Below the pieces are notes generated by a model. That model ran no database searches, was not told where the DNA came from, and saw only the letters and a program-made list of their open reading frames with translations. A stretch of DNA of 64,000 nt from Pseudoduganella violacea. GTDB taxonomy: Bacteria; Pseudomonadota; Gammaproteobacteria; Burkholderiales; Burkholderiaceae_D. A program made the position numbers and the translations under genes. This document shows, one piece after another, positions 46,209-55,773 of the stretch (positions within the stretch are counted from its first letter, which is position 1; each line of letters starts with the position of its first letter). The stretch covers positions 62,001 through 126,000 of the forward strand of contig NZ_JACHXD010000012.1 in the NCBI RefSeq assembly GCF_014191875.1, read 5' to 3'.

Positions 46209-47000
46209 TCAGATCAAGGTGGCGTCCAGCAGATCGCGCATGGCGCCCAGCAGCGGACCGTCGTCTGACAGCGGCGCAATGATGGCGCTGTTGCAGGCCT
46301 CCCGCACCGGTATGCCGCTGCCGATCAGGCGCGCCGCCGCGATCAGCAGCCGCGTGCTGGGCACTTCGGCCAGACCGCGCTCCTGCAGCGTGCGCAGGCG
46401 CTGCGCCAGCGTGACCAGAGCATGCGCCTGCGCGCGCTCGATCCCGCCCTCGCGCTGCACGATGTCGCATTCGCGTTCAGGCGGCGGAAAGTCGAAATCG
46501 AGCGCCACGAAGCGCTGGCGGGTGCTGGGTTTCATATCCTTGAGCATGCGCTGGTAGCCCGGGTTGTACGACACCACCAGCTGAAAACCCGGCGCCGCCG
46601 CCAGCACCTCGCCGGTCTTGTCGATCGGCAGGATGCGGCGGTGGTCGGTCAGCGGATGCAGCACCACTACCGTATCCTGGCGCGCCTCCACGATTTCGTC
46701 CAGATAGCAGATGGCGCCGCTGCGCACGGCGCGCGTCAGCGGGCCGTCCTGCCAGAGCGTTCCCTCATGCCCGATCAGGAAGCGGCCAATCAGGTCGCTC
46801 GCGCTCAAATCATCGTGGCAGGCGATGGTGATCAGCGGCCGCCCCAGCTTCCACGCCATATACTCCACAAAACGCGTCTTGCCGCAGCCGGTCGGGCCTT
46901 TCAGCATCACGGCCAGCTGGCGCGCATGGCATTGTTCGAACAGCGCCACCTCGTTGCCGCCCGCCAGATAGTAGGGTGCTTCCGGCGGGCGCATATCCAT
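46209..47000 (-). CDS. norQ: AAA+ ATPase NorQ, NO reductase maturation
   Basis: 263 residues of MoxR/NorQ type. Walker A is GPTGCGKTRF and Walker B is ICYLDEI; a VSYNPGYQ sensor segment follows. With NorD it activates the NorCB enzyme. The frame is open back into norB, so the start is uncertain: ATG 47000 or 46994 fits the usual NorQ N-terminus (RPPEAPYYLAGG). A TTG at 47015 has a better-spaced GGGGAG. All options put it within about 20 bases of the norB stop, consistent with translational coupling. Confidence 0.9.
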   Translation of the reverse strand: MDMRPPEAPYYLAGGNEVALFEQCHARQLAVMLKGPTGCGKTRFVEYMAWKLGRPLITIACHDDLSASDLIGRFLIGHEGTLWQDGPLTRAVRSGAICYLDEIVEARQDTVVVLHPLTDHRRILPIDKTGEVLAAAPGFQLVVSYNPGYQRMLKDMKPSTRQRFVALDFDFPPPERECDIVQREGGIERAQAHALVTLAQRLRTLQERGLAEVPSTRLLIAAARLIGSGIPVREACNSAIIAPLSDDGPLLGAMRDLLDATLI

Positions 47001-47016
47001 TACGGCTGCATTCAAA

Positions 47017-48378
47017 TCAGGCTCCCCTCGGCTGCGTCGCTGGCGCCGCCGTCTCCAGCTCGATTTCAAAGCGCGGCGCGTGGCGGAAGAAGTCGATGAT
47101 GAAGAGCGCCACCCCGCAGGCGAACAGCGAGGCGGTCGCCAGCAGCATCAGGAAGTGGACCTGGATCTTGAGCTGGGCATCGAGGAAGCCAAGTCCCATG
47201 ATGCGCTCCAGATAAACCTGGCCGATACCCGCCGTGGCGAAGGAAAGCGTCATGCCGAACATGCCCGCGATCTGCATCCAGAAGGCCCAGTAGCCGAGCG
47301 GGGTTCCCTCGTCGGGGCGCTTGGTCAGCGAAGGCAGGGCGAAACTGATCATCGCCATCACGATCATGGCGTAGGCGCCGTAGAAGGCGGCGTGGCCGTG
47401 CATGGCGGTGATCAGCGTCCCGTGCGTCCACTTGTTCACTTGCGGGAAGGTGTGGGCCAGTCCCAGCAAACCCGCGCCAAACAGGGTGAATACGGCGCTG
47501 CCAACGGTCCAGTGCAAGGCCAGCTTGTTGGGATGGGCCATGCCGCTGCGGCGGATGCTGGAATAGGCATACACCGCCATGCCCACCAGGGCCACCGGCT
47601 CGAGCGCGCTGAAAATGCCGCCGATGGGCAGCCAGTAGGACGGCACGCCCACCCAGTAATAGTGGTGCGCCGTGCCGAGAATGCCCGCGATGAAGACCAG
47701 GCCGACGATCACGTACAGCCATTTCTCCATCACCTCGCGGTCGGCGCCGGAGAGGCGGATCAGCAGATAGGCCAGGAAACCGCCCTGTATCATTTCCCAT
47801 ACGCCCTCGACCCACAGGTGAATCGTCCACCAGCGGTAGAAGATCGATACCGTATAGTTTTCGTAGTGGAGCAGCGCCGGTAGATACAGTACGGCGGCCA
47901 GTCCCAGGCCGCCAATCAGCACGCCTTCCGTGGTGGTGAAGCGTCCGGATTTGCGGATCGTCATGCCGACGTTGTACAGGAAGATCAGCATCACGATCAC
48001 AATCACGATTTTGTGCGGCAGCGGTTGTTCCAGCAGCTTGTTGCCCGTGCCCCAGCGGAACAGGTAGCCGATGATCGCGGTCACGCCCATCACCACCCAC
48101 AGCACCAGCTGGACGATGGCCAGCCGCACGCTATGCAATTCGGTGCGCGATTCGTCGGGCACCATCCAGTAAGTCGCGCCCATGAAGCCGGTGAGCACCC
48201 ATACGATCAGCAGATTGGTGTGGATCACCTTGGTCACGTCGAAGGGCAGTATATGTAGCAAAGGGTCGGGACCAAGATATTTGGCCGCAGACAGCAGGCC
48301 AAACACCAGTTGCAGGCCAAACAGGGCGACGGCGACGGCGAAATACCAATAGGCGACGGATTGCGATTTGTATCTCAT
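47017..48378 (-). CDS. norB: Nitric oxide reductase large subunit NorB (cNOR)
   Basis: Integral membrane subunit (453 residues, about 12 segments) that reduces two NO to N2O at a heme b3 / non-heme iron centre. The conserved ligands are visible: VIHTNLL (heme b His), IHLWVEGVWE (FeB His and the essential Glu), LGTAHHYYWVG (FeB His pair) and MHGHAAFYGAYA (heme His pair). The length without an N-terminal quinol-oxidase extension marks it as the cytochrome c-dependent type, matching norC upstream. AAGGAG lies eight bases before the ATG; the gene follows norC by 11 bases. Confidence 0.95.
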   Translation of the reverse strand: MRYKSQSVAYWYFAVAVALFGLQLVFGLLSAAKYLGPDPLLHILPFDVTKVIHTNLLIVWVLTGFMGATYWMVPDESRTELHSVRLAIVQLVLWVVMGVTAIIGYLFRWGTGNKLLEQPLPHKIVIVIVMLIFLYNVGMTIRKSGRFTTTEGVLIGGLGLAAVLYLPALLHYENYTVSIFYRWWTIHLWVEGVWEMIQGGFLAYLLIRLSGADREVMEKWLYVIVGLVFIAGILGTAHHYYWVGVPSYWLPIGGIFSALEPVALVGMAVYAYSSIRRSGMAHPNKLALHWTVGSAVFTLFGAGLLGLAHTFPQVNKWTHGTLITAMHGHAAFYGAYAMIVMAMISFALPSLTKRPDEGTPLGYWAFWMQIAGMFGMTLSFATAGIGQVYLERIMGLGFLDAQLKIQVHFLMLLATASLFACGVALFIIDFFRHAPRFEIELETAAPATQPRGA

Positions 48379-48389
48379 CTGGCGGCTCC

Positions 48390-49232
48390 TTATTTCAATG
48401 AGCTTAAATAGGCGGCCAACTGCTCGACCTCCTGCGGCGACATCGATTTGCCGTAGGTGGTGGGCATGAAGGACACGCCATTGGCCGAGAACATGGCTCC
48501 CGGCACCAGATGCGCGCTCGGCTCCGTGATCGATTCGCGGATATAGCCAGCCAGATCCTTCGCCTGGCCGCGATAGCTGCCGCTGGCCAGCAAGGTCTGC
48601 GTGCGGCCGGCCAGCCCGGCCAGGCTGGGGCCGGCCATATTCACGCCGGGCGCGATCGAATGGCAGGCGGCGCAGGCCGGCGTGGCGCTGCGGAATACGC
48701 GCTCGCCCAATGCCACCGGGTCTTCCGCTCCGCTGACCGGGCGCGCGGCGGGCGGCGTGGCCGCCGCCGTGGCCGTGGACTGGTCGGTGCCGGGGAAGGT
48801 CGATCCCGTCACCAGGATGGGGCGCGGCGGCCAGCCTTGGTTGTCCACATTGCTGACCCAGTCGAGGAAGGCATACAGGTCGGCGATATCGCCGTCGCTC
48901 AGATTCTGCTTGGGCATCAGGCGGCGGTGGCGCGTCTCGTCGTAGAACTTGGAGGGGTCGCGCATATAGGCCGTCAGGTAAGCCTCGCCGCGCAGCTTGG
49001 TGATTTTGGTCAGATCGGGGGCATAGTAGGCGCCTTCGCCGAACAGGGTATGGCAGTTGATGCAGTTATTGTTATGCCAGACGTCCTTGCCGCGGGTGAC
49101 GGCGGGGGTGATTTTGTCGGCGTTGGTAAGCTTGCCGAATTGACGGTGGCTGTCCAGGGTCAAGCCGATGAAAGCCACGCTGGCCAGAAGGGTCGATGTT
49201 ATCGCGAAAAGCCGCGCCTGCCGTTTATTCAT
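48390..49232 (-). CDS. norC: NorC fused to an extra cytochrome c domain
   Basis: Membrane-anchored cytochrome c subunit of NO reductase. One N-terminal hydrophobic segment is followed by the NorC domain with CINCH (residues 57-61), GEGAYYAPDL and a Met ligand in RLMPKQ. Standard NorC ends near residue 140-150. This protein continues through a Ser/Thr/Ala/Pro linker into a second cytochrome c domain with CAACH (187-191), PGVNMAGPSLAGLAGR and a late Met (SFMPTTYG), 280 residues in all. ATG 49232 was chosen for the AGGAG just upstream. The second heme could act as built-in electron donor. Confidence 0.92.
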   Translation of the reverse strand: MNKRQARLFAITSTLLASVAFIGLTLDSHRQFGKLTNADKITPAVTRGKDVWHNNNCINCHTLFGEGAYYAPDLTKITKLRGEAYLTAYMRDPSKFYDETRHRRLMPKQNLSDGDIADLYAFLDWVSNVDNQGWPPRPILVTGSTFPGTDQSTATAAATPPAARPVSGAEDPVALGERVFRSATPACAACHSIAPGVNMAGPSLAGLAGRTQTLLASGSYRGQAKDLAGYIRESITEPSAHLVPGAMFSANGVSFMPTTYGKSMSPQEVEQLAAYLSSLK

Positions 49233-49240
49233 ATCGTCTC

Positions 49241-49360
49241 CTAAACGCTGATGTCCGGCCAATAGCGCAGGGCCGTCCATCCGCCGTAGGCCATCGCTAC
49301 TGCCAGCAAGACTAAGACCAGGTAAGCAAGTCCTTTAAGTGCCGCAAGCCATCCTTGCAT
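49241..49360 (-). CDS. Small single-span membrane protein between napC and norC
   Basis: 39 codons beginning MQGWLAALKGLAYLVLVLLA and ending YWPDISV. It has one hydrophobic helix with Trp/Tyr at the ends. GGAGG is placed seven bases before the ATG and the stop overlaps the norC ribosome-site region. It sits in the tight operon gap of 152 bases between napC and norC. No family is recognised. By size and place it may be a small assembly or stabilising subunit of NapC or the NO reductase, but that is inference. Confidence 0.65.
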   Translation of the reverse strand: MQGWLAALKGLAYLVLVLLAVAMAYGGWTALRYWPDISV

Positions 49361-49384
49361 TCTTCAACCTCCTGTTTCAGTGTT

Positions 49385-49966
49385 TTACTTCACCTCGGAC
49401 ATATCCGGCAAAGTGTGGGCAATCCCCTTGTGACAATCGATGCAGGTCTTTTCGCCGCTGGCCAGCTTGGTCGAGTGCGCGTCGACGGCGCGCTTGCTCT
49501 GGCGCGTGAAGTCCATCGATTCGAACTGGTGGCAGTTGCGGCATTCCAGCGAGTTATTGGCCTTCAGGCGGCGCCATTCATTGCCGGCCAGCTGCCGCCG
49601 GTGGGCTTCGAATTTTTCGCGTGTATCGATGGTGCCGAAGACTTTGCCCCAGACTTCCTTGGAGGCCTGCATCTTGCGCGCGATTTTGCTGGTCCACTCA
49701 TGCGGCACATGGCAGTCGGAACACTTGGCGCGCACCCCGCTGCGGTTGGCGAAGTGGATGGTGCGCTGCAGTTCGGGATACACGTTGTCGCGCATCTCGT
49801 GGCAGCCGGTGCAGAATTTCTCGGTATTGGTCGCTTCCATGGCGGTGTTGAAGCCGCCCCAGAAAATCACGCCGGCCACGAAGGAGCCGATCACCAGCAA
49901 GCCCAGGCTCAGATGCAGGCTGGGTTGCCACAGGATGCGCCAGTAGTACTTGAGCTTTGCGATCAT
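49385..49966 (-). CDS. napC: NapC/NirT tetraheme quinol dehydrogenase
   Basis: 193 residues: one N-terminal membrane anchor ([20 protein letters not shown]) followed by four heme c motifs (CTGCH, CSDCH, CRNCH, CIDCH) in the periplasm. It takes electrons from the quinol pool and passes them to NapB and so to NapA. Size and heme number match the family. It starts nine bases after napB. Confidence 0.95.
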   Translation of the reverse strand: MIAKLKYYWRILWQPSLHLSLGLLVIGSFVAGVIFWGGFNTAMEATNTEKFCTGCHEMRDNVYPELQRTIHFANRSGVRAKCSDCHVPHEWTSKIARKMQASKEVWGKVFGTIDTREKFEAHRRQLAGNEWRRLKANNSLECRNCHQFESMDFTRQSKRAVDAHSTKLASGEKTCIDCHKGIAHTLPDMSEVK

Positions 49967-49975
49967 GGCATCCCC

Positions 49976-50455
49976 TTATTTTTTCTTGGCCGGGGCATTG
50001 GGTGCCGAGGGCGTATTCAGCATCGTGTCCACGTCCTTGAACTGGTTGTCCACCAGCGGCGTCAGATTCGCCTGCGGCACATGGCATTGCAGGCAGAAGT
50101 AGCGGCGCGGCGACAGTTCGGCCAGGAAGTTGCCATCGCGGTTCTGGAAGTGGGTGACGCTGATCATCGGCGCCTGGCTTTCCTGGGTGCGGGTGCGGGC
50201 GTGGCACATCATGCAGCGGTTCGCGCTCTTGTCGATCTGGTAGCCCTCGATCTTGTGCGGAATCACGGGCGGCTGCATGGCGTAGTTGCGCACCCGGCGG
50301 ATGTCGCTGTTGTCGGGATTGACCATGGGCGCCGGCTTGGTGGTTTCGGCCAGCGGCGTCGGGCCGCGCATATTGTCCAGCGCGCGCTGGGCCTGCGCTG
50401 GCAGCGCGGCTGCCAGCGCGGCGGCCAGCAGAACGGGGATGAGGAATCGGTTCAT
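49976..50455 (-). CDS. napB: Periplasmic nitrate reductase diheme subunit NapB
   Basis: 159 residues with signal peptide (FLIPVLLAAALAAALPAQAQ) and two heme c motifs, CMMCH and CLQCH, plus the conserved IPHKIEGYQI segment. It is the small electron-transfer partner of NapA. The frame is open far upstream through napA, but the ATG at 50455 has GGAGG at the right distance and a signal peptide, so it is the real start. It lies 11 bases after napA. Confidence 0.95.
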   Translation of the reverse strand: MNRFLIPVLLAAALAAALPAQAQRALDNMRGPTPLAETTKPAPMVNPDNSDIRRVRNYAMQPPVIPHKIEGYQIDKSANRCMMCHARTRTQESQAPMISVTHFQNRDGNFLAELSPRRYFCLQCHVPQANLTPLVDNQFKDVDTMLNTPSAPNAPAKKK

Positions 50456-50466
50456 GGCCTGCCTCC

Positions 50467-52962
50467 CTAAATTTTGCGGATGCTCACCGCGCACTTCTTG
50501 TAATCGGTCTGGAACGAAATGGGGTCGGTCGCGTCCAGCGTCACCTTGTTCACCAATTGGCTGGCGTCGAAGAATGGGATGAAGACCAGGCCGCGCGGCG
50601 GCCGGTTGCGGCCCCGCGTTTCCACCCTTGTCTGGATCACGCCGCGCCGCGATTTGACCTCGATGACGTCGCCGCGCCGCGTGCCGAGCGCCTTGGCGTC
50701 TTCCGGGTGCATGAAGCAGACCGCGTTCGGCACCGCCCGGTACAGTTCCGGCACGCGGCGCGTCATGGTGCCGGTGTGCCAGTGCTCCAGCACGCGGCCT
50801 GTGGACAGCCAGAACGGATATTCCTTGTCCGGCTCCTCGGCCGCCGGTTCGTAGGGCAGGGCGAAGATCACCGCCTTCCCGTCCGGGTTGCCGTAGAAGC
50901 GCACGCCTTCGCCGGCCTTCACATACGGATCGCTGCCTTCGCGGTAGCGCCAGCGCGTCTCCTTGCCGTCCACCACCGGCCAGCGCAGGCCGCGCACCTG
51001 GTGGTAGGTATCGAAAGGCGCCAGGTCGTGGCCGTGGCCGCGCCCGAACTGCGCATACTCCTCGAACAGGCCTTTCTGGAGATAGAAGCCGAAGGCCTTG
51101 GCCTCGTCGTTCTGGTAGCCGGCCTGCATCTGCGAGAGCGGGAACTTGTCCACCTGGCCGTTGCGGAACAGGACATCGAAAAGGGTCTTGCCGCGATACT
51201 GGGGCATGGCCGCCAGCAGCGGCGCCGGCCACACTTCCTCGACCTTGAAACGCTTGGAGAATTCGGCCAGCTGCCATAGGTCCGAGCGCGCCTCGCCTGG
51301 CGCCTGCACCAGCTGATGCCAGAACTGCGTCCGCCTTTCCGCATTGCCGTAAGCGCCTTCCTTCTCCACCCACATCGCGGTCGGCAGGATCAGGTCGGCC
51401 GCCGTGGTGCTGGCCGTCGGGTAGACGTCGGAGACCACCACAAAGGCATTCGGGTTGCGGAAGCCCGGCAGGATCTCGCCCATGATGTTCGGGCCGGCCT
51501 GCATATTGTTATTGCACATGACCCAGTAGGCATTCAGCTTGCCGTCCTTCAGGGCGCGGCTTTGCACGACGGCGTGCAGGCCCGGCTTGTCGGGCACCGT
51601 CCCTGCGGGCAGCTTCCAGATTTTTTCCGCCGTTTCGCGGTGCTTGGGATTGGTCACCAGCATATCGGCCGGCAACCGGTGCGAGAACGTGCCGACCTCG
51701 CGCGCCGTGCCGCAGGCTGAAGGCTGGCCGGTCAACGAGAAGGGGCTGTTGCCGGGCTGGGAGATTTTCCCGGTCAGCAGGTGCAGGTTGTACAGCAGGT
51801 TGCTGCACCAGGTGCCGCGCGTATGCTGGTTGAAGCCCATGGTAAACAGCGACATCACCTTGATCTTCGGATCGGCGTACAGCTCCGCCAGGCGTTCCAG
51901 CCGGTCGCGCGTGACCCCGCTCAGCTTCGCCACCGTGTCCACATCGTAGGCGCTGACGAATTTGGCGTATTCCTCGAAGGTCATGGGCTTGCCGCCGCTG
52001 GCGTCGGCCGCGTTCTTGGCGGCGCGCTGCAGCGGATGCTCGGGCCGCAGGCCATAGCCGATGCTGGTATTACCCAAGACGAAGCGGGTGTGCTTGTTGA
52101 CGAAGTCGCGCTGCACACGGTTGGTCTTGATGATGTGGTGGGCGATGAAGTTGAGGATGGCCAGATCGGTCTGCGGCCGGAAGATCACCGGCTGGTCGGC
52201 CAGCTCGAAGCTGCGGTGCTCGTACACCGACAGCACGGCCACCTTCACGTTGGGATTGGACAGGCGGCGGTCGGTAATGCGGGTCCACAGGATCGGATGC
52301 ATCTCCGCCATATTCGAGCCCCACAGCACGAAGGCGTCGGCCTGCTCGATATCGTCGTAGCAGCCCATCGGCTCGTCCATGCCGAAGGTGCGCATGAAGC
52401 CCGCCACGGCCGAGGCCATGCAGTGGCGCGCGTTCGGGTCCAGGTTATTGGTGCGGAAGCCGGCCTTCATCAGCTTGACGGCGGCGTAGCCTTCCCACAC
52501 CGTCCATTGGCCCGAACCGAACATGCCGAGCGCGTTCGGCCCCTTGTCGCGCAAGACCTGCTTGAACTGCGCCGCCATGACGTCGAAGGCGGTGGCCCAG
52601 GAGACGGGCGTGAACTCGCCGTTCTTGTCGTATTTGCCGCCGCTCATGCGCAGCAGGGGCTGGGTCAGGCGGTCGGCCCCGTACATGATCTTGGACAGGA
52701 AATAGCCCTTGACGCAGTTGACCCCGCGATTGACTTCGGCGTTAATGTCGCCATGGGTGGCAACCACCCGGCCGTCCTTCACGCCCACGTTCACGCCGCA
52801 GCCCACGCCGCAGAAGCGGCAGGGCGCCTTGCTCCAATTGAGCTGAGTGCGCGCGGCGTCGGTGACGACGTTGGATGCGTCAGCCGCCAGGGGAATGCCG
52901 GCGGTGGCCGCCGCCGTGATGGCGGCAGTCTGGGTGATGAAATCCCGGCGTGTCTGTTTCAT
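50467..52962 (-). CDS. napA: Periplasmic nitrate reductase catalytic subunit NapA
   Basis: 831-residue molybdenum enzyme reducing nitrate to nitrite in the periplasm. The N-terminus has a twin-arginine signal (TRRDFI). A [4Fe-4S] site follows ([10 protein letters not shown] ... GVNCVKG). The Mo-coordinating Cys is in [10 protein letters not shown]. The length and C-terminal molybdopterin guanine dinucleotide-binding domain are standard. ATG overlaps the napD stop by four bases (ATGA), with GAGGAGG inside napD. Maturation needs NapD (present) and MGD synthesis genes (not in the window). Confidence 0.97.
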   Translation of the reverse strand: MKQTRRDFITQTAAITAAATAGIPLAADASNVVTDAARTQLNWSKAPCRFCGVGCGVNVGVKDGRVVATHGDINAEVNRGVNCVKGYFLSKIMYGADRLTQPLLRMSGGKYDKNGEFTPVSWATAFDVMAAQFKQVLRDKGPNALGMFGSGQWTVWEGYAAVKLMKAGFRTNNLDPNARHCMASAVAGFMRTFGMDEPMGCYDDIEQADAFVLWGSNMAEMHPILWTRITDRRLSNPNVKVAVLSVYEHRSFELADQPVIFRPQTDLAILNFIAHHIIKTNRVQRDFVNKHTRFVLGNTSIGYGLRPEHPLQRAAKNAADASGGKPMTFEEYAKFVSAYDVDTVAKLSGVTRDRLERLAELYADPKIKVMSLFTMGFNQHTRGTWCSNLLYNLHLLTGKISQPGNSPFSLTGQPSACGTAREVGTFSHRLPADMLVTNPKHRETAEKIWKLPAGTVPDKPGLHAVVQSRALKDGKLNAYWVMCNNNMQAGPNIMGEILPGFRNPNAFVVVSDVYPTASTTAADLILPTAMWVEKEGAYGNAERRTQFWHQLVQAPGEARSDLWQLAEFSKRFKVEEVWPAPLLAAMPQYRGKTLFDVLFRNGQVDKFPLSQMQAGYQNDEAKAFGFYLQKGLFEEYAQFGRGHGHDLAPFDTYHQVRGLRWPVVDGKETRWRYREGSDPYVKAGEGVRFYGNPDGKAVIFALPYEPAAEEPDKEYPFWLSTGRVLEHWHTGTMTRRVPELYRAVPNAVCFMHPEDAKALGTRRGDVIEVKSRRGVIQTRVETRGRNRPPRGLVFIPFFDASQLVNKVTLDATDPISFQTDYKKCAVSIRKI

Positions 52963-53261
52963 TCGACCTCCTCATCCATGGCAGCGGCAGGCTCCGCGTG
53001 TTGATAAACCAATGCGACGTTTAATACGCCGGGCAGGGCGCGCAGTGCATCCATGCAGTCCAGCGCGCGCTGGCTGGAATCGGTTTCAAGGGTGACGACC
53101 ATGCGGCCATCGGCATCGGCGGCGTGCACGATGGCCCTGGGCAGCAGGGCAATATGGGAACGCACCGCCGCAAGCTCGGTGCGGCTGGCGTGGACGATCA
53201 GGCCGGCGATGTGGATGTCCGTGTCGTCCTGCGCGGACCTGGCGACGCTTGGCGGCAGCAT
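52959..53261 (-). CDS. napD: NapD, NapA signal-peptide chaperone
   Basis: 100-residue cytoplasmic protein with the NapD pattern HIAGLIVHA ... GRMVVTLE ... [15 protein letters not shown]. It binds the NapA twin-arginine signal until the cofactor is inserted. It overlaps napA by four bases and follows napE by four bases. Confidence 0.92.
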   Translation of the reverse strand: MLPPSVARSAQDDTDIHIAGLIVHASRTELAAVRSHIALLPRAIVHAADADGRMVVTLETDSSQRALDCMDALRALPGVLNVALVYQHAEPAAAMDEEVE

Positions 53262-53265
53262 GGCG

Positions 53266-53427
53266 TCAGGCCGTGGGTAGGGAGCCGGTCAACAGCTGGT
53301 ACATCCAGATAGTGAAGCCGTAGCCGCCCACTACGGCGACCGCTAGCACGGGGGCTAGCACGACGGTCAGGAACAGAAAAACCTTTAACTCATCCGCCTT
53401 GCTGGCGGCTGGCTGCCTGGGTTCCAT
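53266..53427 (-). CDS. napE: NapE, small membrane protein of the nitrate reductase operon
   Basis: 53 residues with one hydrophobic segment in the family pattern ELKVFLFLTVVLAPVLAV followed by GGYGFTIWMYQ. The role of NapE is not established. AAGGTG lies six bases before the ATG. It is the first nap gene and follows ccmI by 66 bases, the widest gap in this gene run, so it may have its own promoter. Confidence 0.88.
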   Translation of the reverse strand: MEPRQPAASKADELKVFLFLTVVLAPVLAVAVVGGYGFTIWMYQLLTGSLPTA

Positions 53428-53457
53428 GTAATCACCTTGGTCGATGAATTGCGTTTA

Positions 53458-53487
53458 ACGTTAGCCTAGTTTCTTGCGAGTGTCCAA
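53458..53487 (-). promoter_or_regulatory. Weak candidate promoter upstream of napE
   Basis: On the minus strand TTGGAC (53487-53482) and TAACGT (53463-53458) are spaced 18 bases apart, about 30 bases before napE. The -10 is poor. No convincing FNR or NarL site accompanies it. Confidence 0.25.
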
Positions 53488-53493
53488 TCTTGC

Positions 53494-54750
53494 TCAATTG
53501 TGTGGCGGCGGCGCCGCAGCCACGCGCCGCCCGATTTCAAGCTGTACCCCTTGCGCCGACGGGACCAGCGGAGCGCTGTCGCCTTCCAGATCGCCAGCCT
53601 GCGGCATGGCTTTGCCGGAGCGGGAGATGCGCGCCGTCACGATCACGCGGGCGTGTGCCGAGAGCGGCGTGCCGCCCTGCATGGCCAGGCTGTCATCCAG
53701 CGTGAAATCGAAGGGCAGGTCGCTGGCCTGGCGGCGCAGGATGGCGATCGGCTGGCGCGGCCCTTCGGCGGCGCGCGCGTAAATGAAGAGGGTATCGTCC
53801 GGCCGCACGCCCTGCACGCCAGGAGCCAGCCGCACGGTGCCGGACAAGGCCGGCGCGCTGGCGGGCCTGCCGCGCGCAGCGTTGCTTTGGGCCGGGCCGC
53901 CGTCCAGGCGCGCTTGCGCCGTCGCGATGCCGGCCCGCGTGGATTCGGCGAACGGCGAATCCGGCGGCACAAAGGGCAGGAGCGCCTGCCATTGGCGCAC
54001 AGCCGCGGCAAAGTCGGCGCGCGCAAAGGCCGCGCTGCCCGACAGAGCCAGCGCCTTGACGTGCTTCGGATCGATCGCCAGCGCGCGCGCGATCAAGCGT
54101 TCCGGCTGGCCGGCCAGCTTGCCGTCTTCGGCCGATGCCAGGGCGTCGGCGTAATCGGCCAGGGTATCGGCATCGTTCGGCTGCAGTGTGTTCAGACGCG
54201 AATAGGCCTGTGCCGCTTCGCGATAGCGTCCCAGCGCGGTGTAGGAGCGCGCCAGCATCCGCCAGCCATCGCTGTCCTCGGGTTGGTGGCGCAGGCGCTC
54301 GGCCAGGCCTTGCACCAGCGCGTTCATATCCGGACCGCCATCGTCCGCATGGCCTTGCTCGACGACAGTGGGCGGCGGTACGGCCGGCAGCGCAGCGACG
54401 GGGCGGCCAACCTGGAAATACAGGGCCGCCGCGCCCAGCGGCAACAGAAGGGCCAGCAGCAAGGCGGTCCAGCGCTGCGGCGGCATGGCCCGGGGCGCTG
54501 GATTGGCCTGGGTTTCTTCCGCCACGCGCCGTTCCAGTTCTCGCAGCGCGGCGCGGTGTGCGGCCTGTGGCAGGGTGCCGTTCTGCCGGTCGATTTCCAG
54601 CTCCTTCATCTGGGCGCGCAGGACGGCGAGATTGACCTGCTGCGGCGAAGCGCCATTCGCCCGCCCGCGGCCCTGGCGCAGCAAGGGCGGCAGGATGCAC
54701 AGCAAGGTGGCGGCGGTCAGCAGCACGGTGACGATCAGGAAAACGCTCAT
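53494..54750 (-). CDS. ccmI: Cytochrome c maturation protein CcmI
   Basis: 418 residues. Two N-terminal membrane segments flank a cytoplasmic coiled-coil-like stretch (LRAQMKELEIDRQNGTLPQA). A periplasmic TPR region (GWRMLARSYTALGRYREAAQ, DADTLADYADALA) then presents apocytochrome c to CcmF/CcmH. It overlaps ccmH by four bases and is the last ccm gene. Confidence 0.92.
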   Translation of the reverse strand: MSVFLIVTVLLTAATLLCILPPLLRQGRGRANGASPQQVNLAVLRAQMKELEIDRQNGTLPQAAHRAALRELERRVAEETQANPAPRAMPPQRWTALLLALLLPLGAAALYFQVGRPVAALPAVPPPTVVEQGHADDGGPDMNALVQGLAERLRHQPEDSDGWRMLARSYTALGRYREAAQAYSRLNTLQPNDADTLADYADALASAEDGKLAGQPERLIARALAIDPKHVKALALSGSAAFARADFAAAVRQWQALLPFVPPDSPFAESTRAGIATAQARLDGGPAQSNAARGRPASAPALSGTVRLAPGVQGVRPDDTLFIYARAAEGPRQPIAILRRQASDLPFDFTLDDSLAMQGGTPLSAHARVIVTARISRSGKAMPQAGDLEGDSAPLVPSAQGVQLEIGRRVAAAPPPHN

Positions 54751-55253
54751 GGCAGCTCCTCGCGACCCGCCAGCAGGCTGGCGGCGCGCGTCCGTTCAAC
54801 CTCGGACAAAGCGCGGCGGCGTTTTCCTTGGCCCGGCTTGCGAAGGCGCAGGAGCAGAGCCAGCGCGCCGCCCAGCACAAGCACTGGCGGCGCAAACCAT
54901 AGCAGCAAGGTGCTGGCCTTGAACGGCGGCCGGTACAGGATGAAGTCGCCGTAACGCTGTACCATGAAATCAGCCACCTGGGCCTCGCTGCGGCCGGCCC
55001 GCATCTGTTCGCGGATCTGGCGGCGCAGATCGACGGCCAGTTCGGCCTGCGAATCGGCCAGGGTCTGGTTCTGGCAGACCAGGCAGCGCAATTCTGCCGA
55101 CAGCGCCGCCACCCTAGCTTCCAATTGCACCTCCGGCGGCGCTGCGCCGCTGCCGGCAGGCGCTGCCAGCGGGCTGGCCAGGATGCAGGCCAGGGCGCAC
55201 GTGGCAAGCAGCTTCGCGGTGGGCGCTGCACCCGGATGCAGACGCCTAGCCAT
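54747..55253 (-). CDS. ccmH: Cytochrome c maturation thiol-redox protein CcmH
   Basis: 168 residues with signal peptide, the redox motif LRCLVCQNQTLADS and a C-terminal membrane helix. It keeps apocytochrome Cys pairs reduced for heme attachment with CcmF/CcmI. It overlaps both neighbours by four to eight bases. Confidence 0.95.
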   Translation of the reverse strand: MARRLHPGAAPTAKLLATCALACILASPLAAPAGSGAAPPEVQLEARVAALSAELRCLVCQNQTLADSQAELAVDLRRQIREQMRAGRSEAQVADFMVQRYGDFILYRPPFKASTLLLWFAPPVLVLGGALALLLRLRKPGQGKRRRALSEVERTRAASLLAGREELP

Positions 55254-55773
55254 TTTCCAGTTCCTTCAGCAAAGGCAGGATTTTCCGTTGCAGCACTTCC
55301 TCGCTAAGCGGCCCTGCATGGCGCAGGCGGATCACACCGCGCTTATCGATCACGAAGGTTTCGGGCACGCCGTATACGCCGAAATCCATGCCCAGCCGCC
55401 CCTCGGGGTCGAACGCCGATTGCCAATAAGGATTGCCGTGCTGCGCCAGCCATTCGCGGGCGTCTTCGCGGCCATCCTTGTAATTCAGGCCGACCAGTGG
55501 CGCGCCTTGGCGCTGCGCGAACTGCATCAGCAGCGGATGCTCGATGCGGCAGGAGGCGCACCACGAGGCCCAGACGTTGAGCAGCCATGCGCGGCCAGCC
55601 ATATCGGCCGGGGAAATGCGGCCGGCCGCATCGTCCAGCCGTACCGCGCTGAAAGCCGGTGTGGGCTTGCCCACCAGCGGCGACGGCAGCTCGCGCGGAT
55701 TGAGGGTCAGCCCCGCGCCCAGGAACAGCAGCAGGACGGAAAAACCAGCAAGCGGCAGCAGGAAACGTTTCAT
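55246..55773 (-). CDS. ccmG: Thiol:disulfide interchange protein CcmG/DsbE
   Basis: 175 residues: N-terminal membrane anchor and a thioredoxin fold with WASWCASC active site and the cis-Pro loop YGVPETFVID. It supplies reducing power to the CcmH/apocytochrome pair. The CASC centre is a variant of the commoner CPTC or CVSC. Confidence 0.95.
   Translation of the reverse strand: MKRFLLPLAGFSVLLLFLGAGLTLNPRELPSPLVGKPTPAFSAVRLDDAAGRISPADMAGRAWLLNVWASWCASCRIEHPLLMQFAQRQGAPLVGLNYKDGREDAREWLAQHGNPYWQSAFDPEGRLGMDFGVYGVPETFVIDKRGVIRLRHAGPLSEEVLQRKILPLLKELENG

Noticed and set aside
53427-53494. FNR-like site (TTGAG-N4-ATTGG) before napE
   Set aside because: The left half fits but the right half misses the ATCAA consensus at three positions; too weak to claim.
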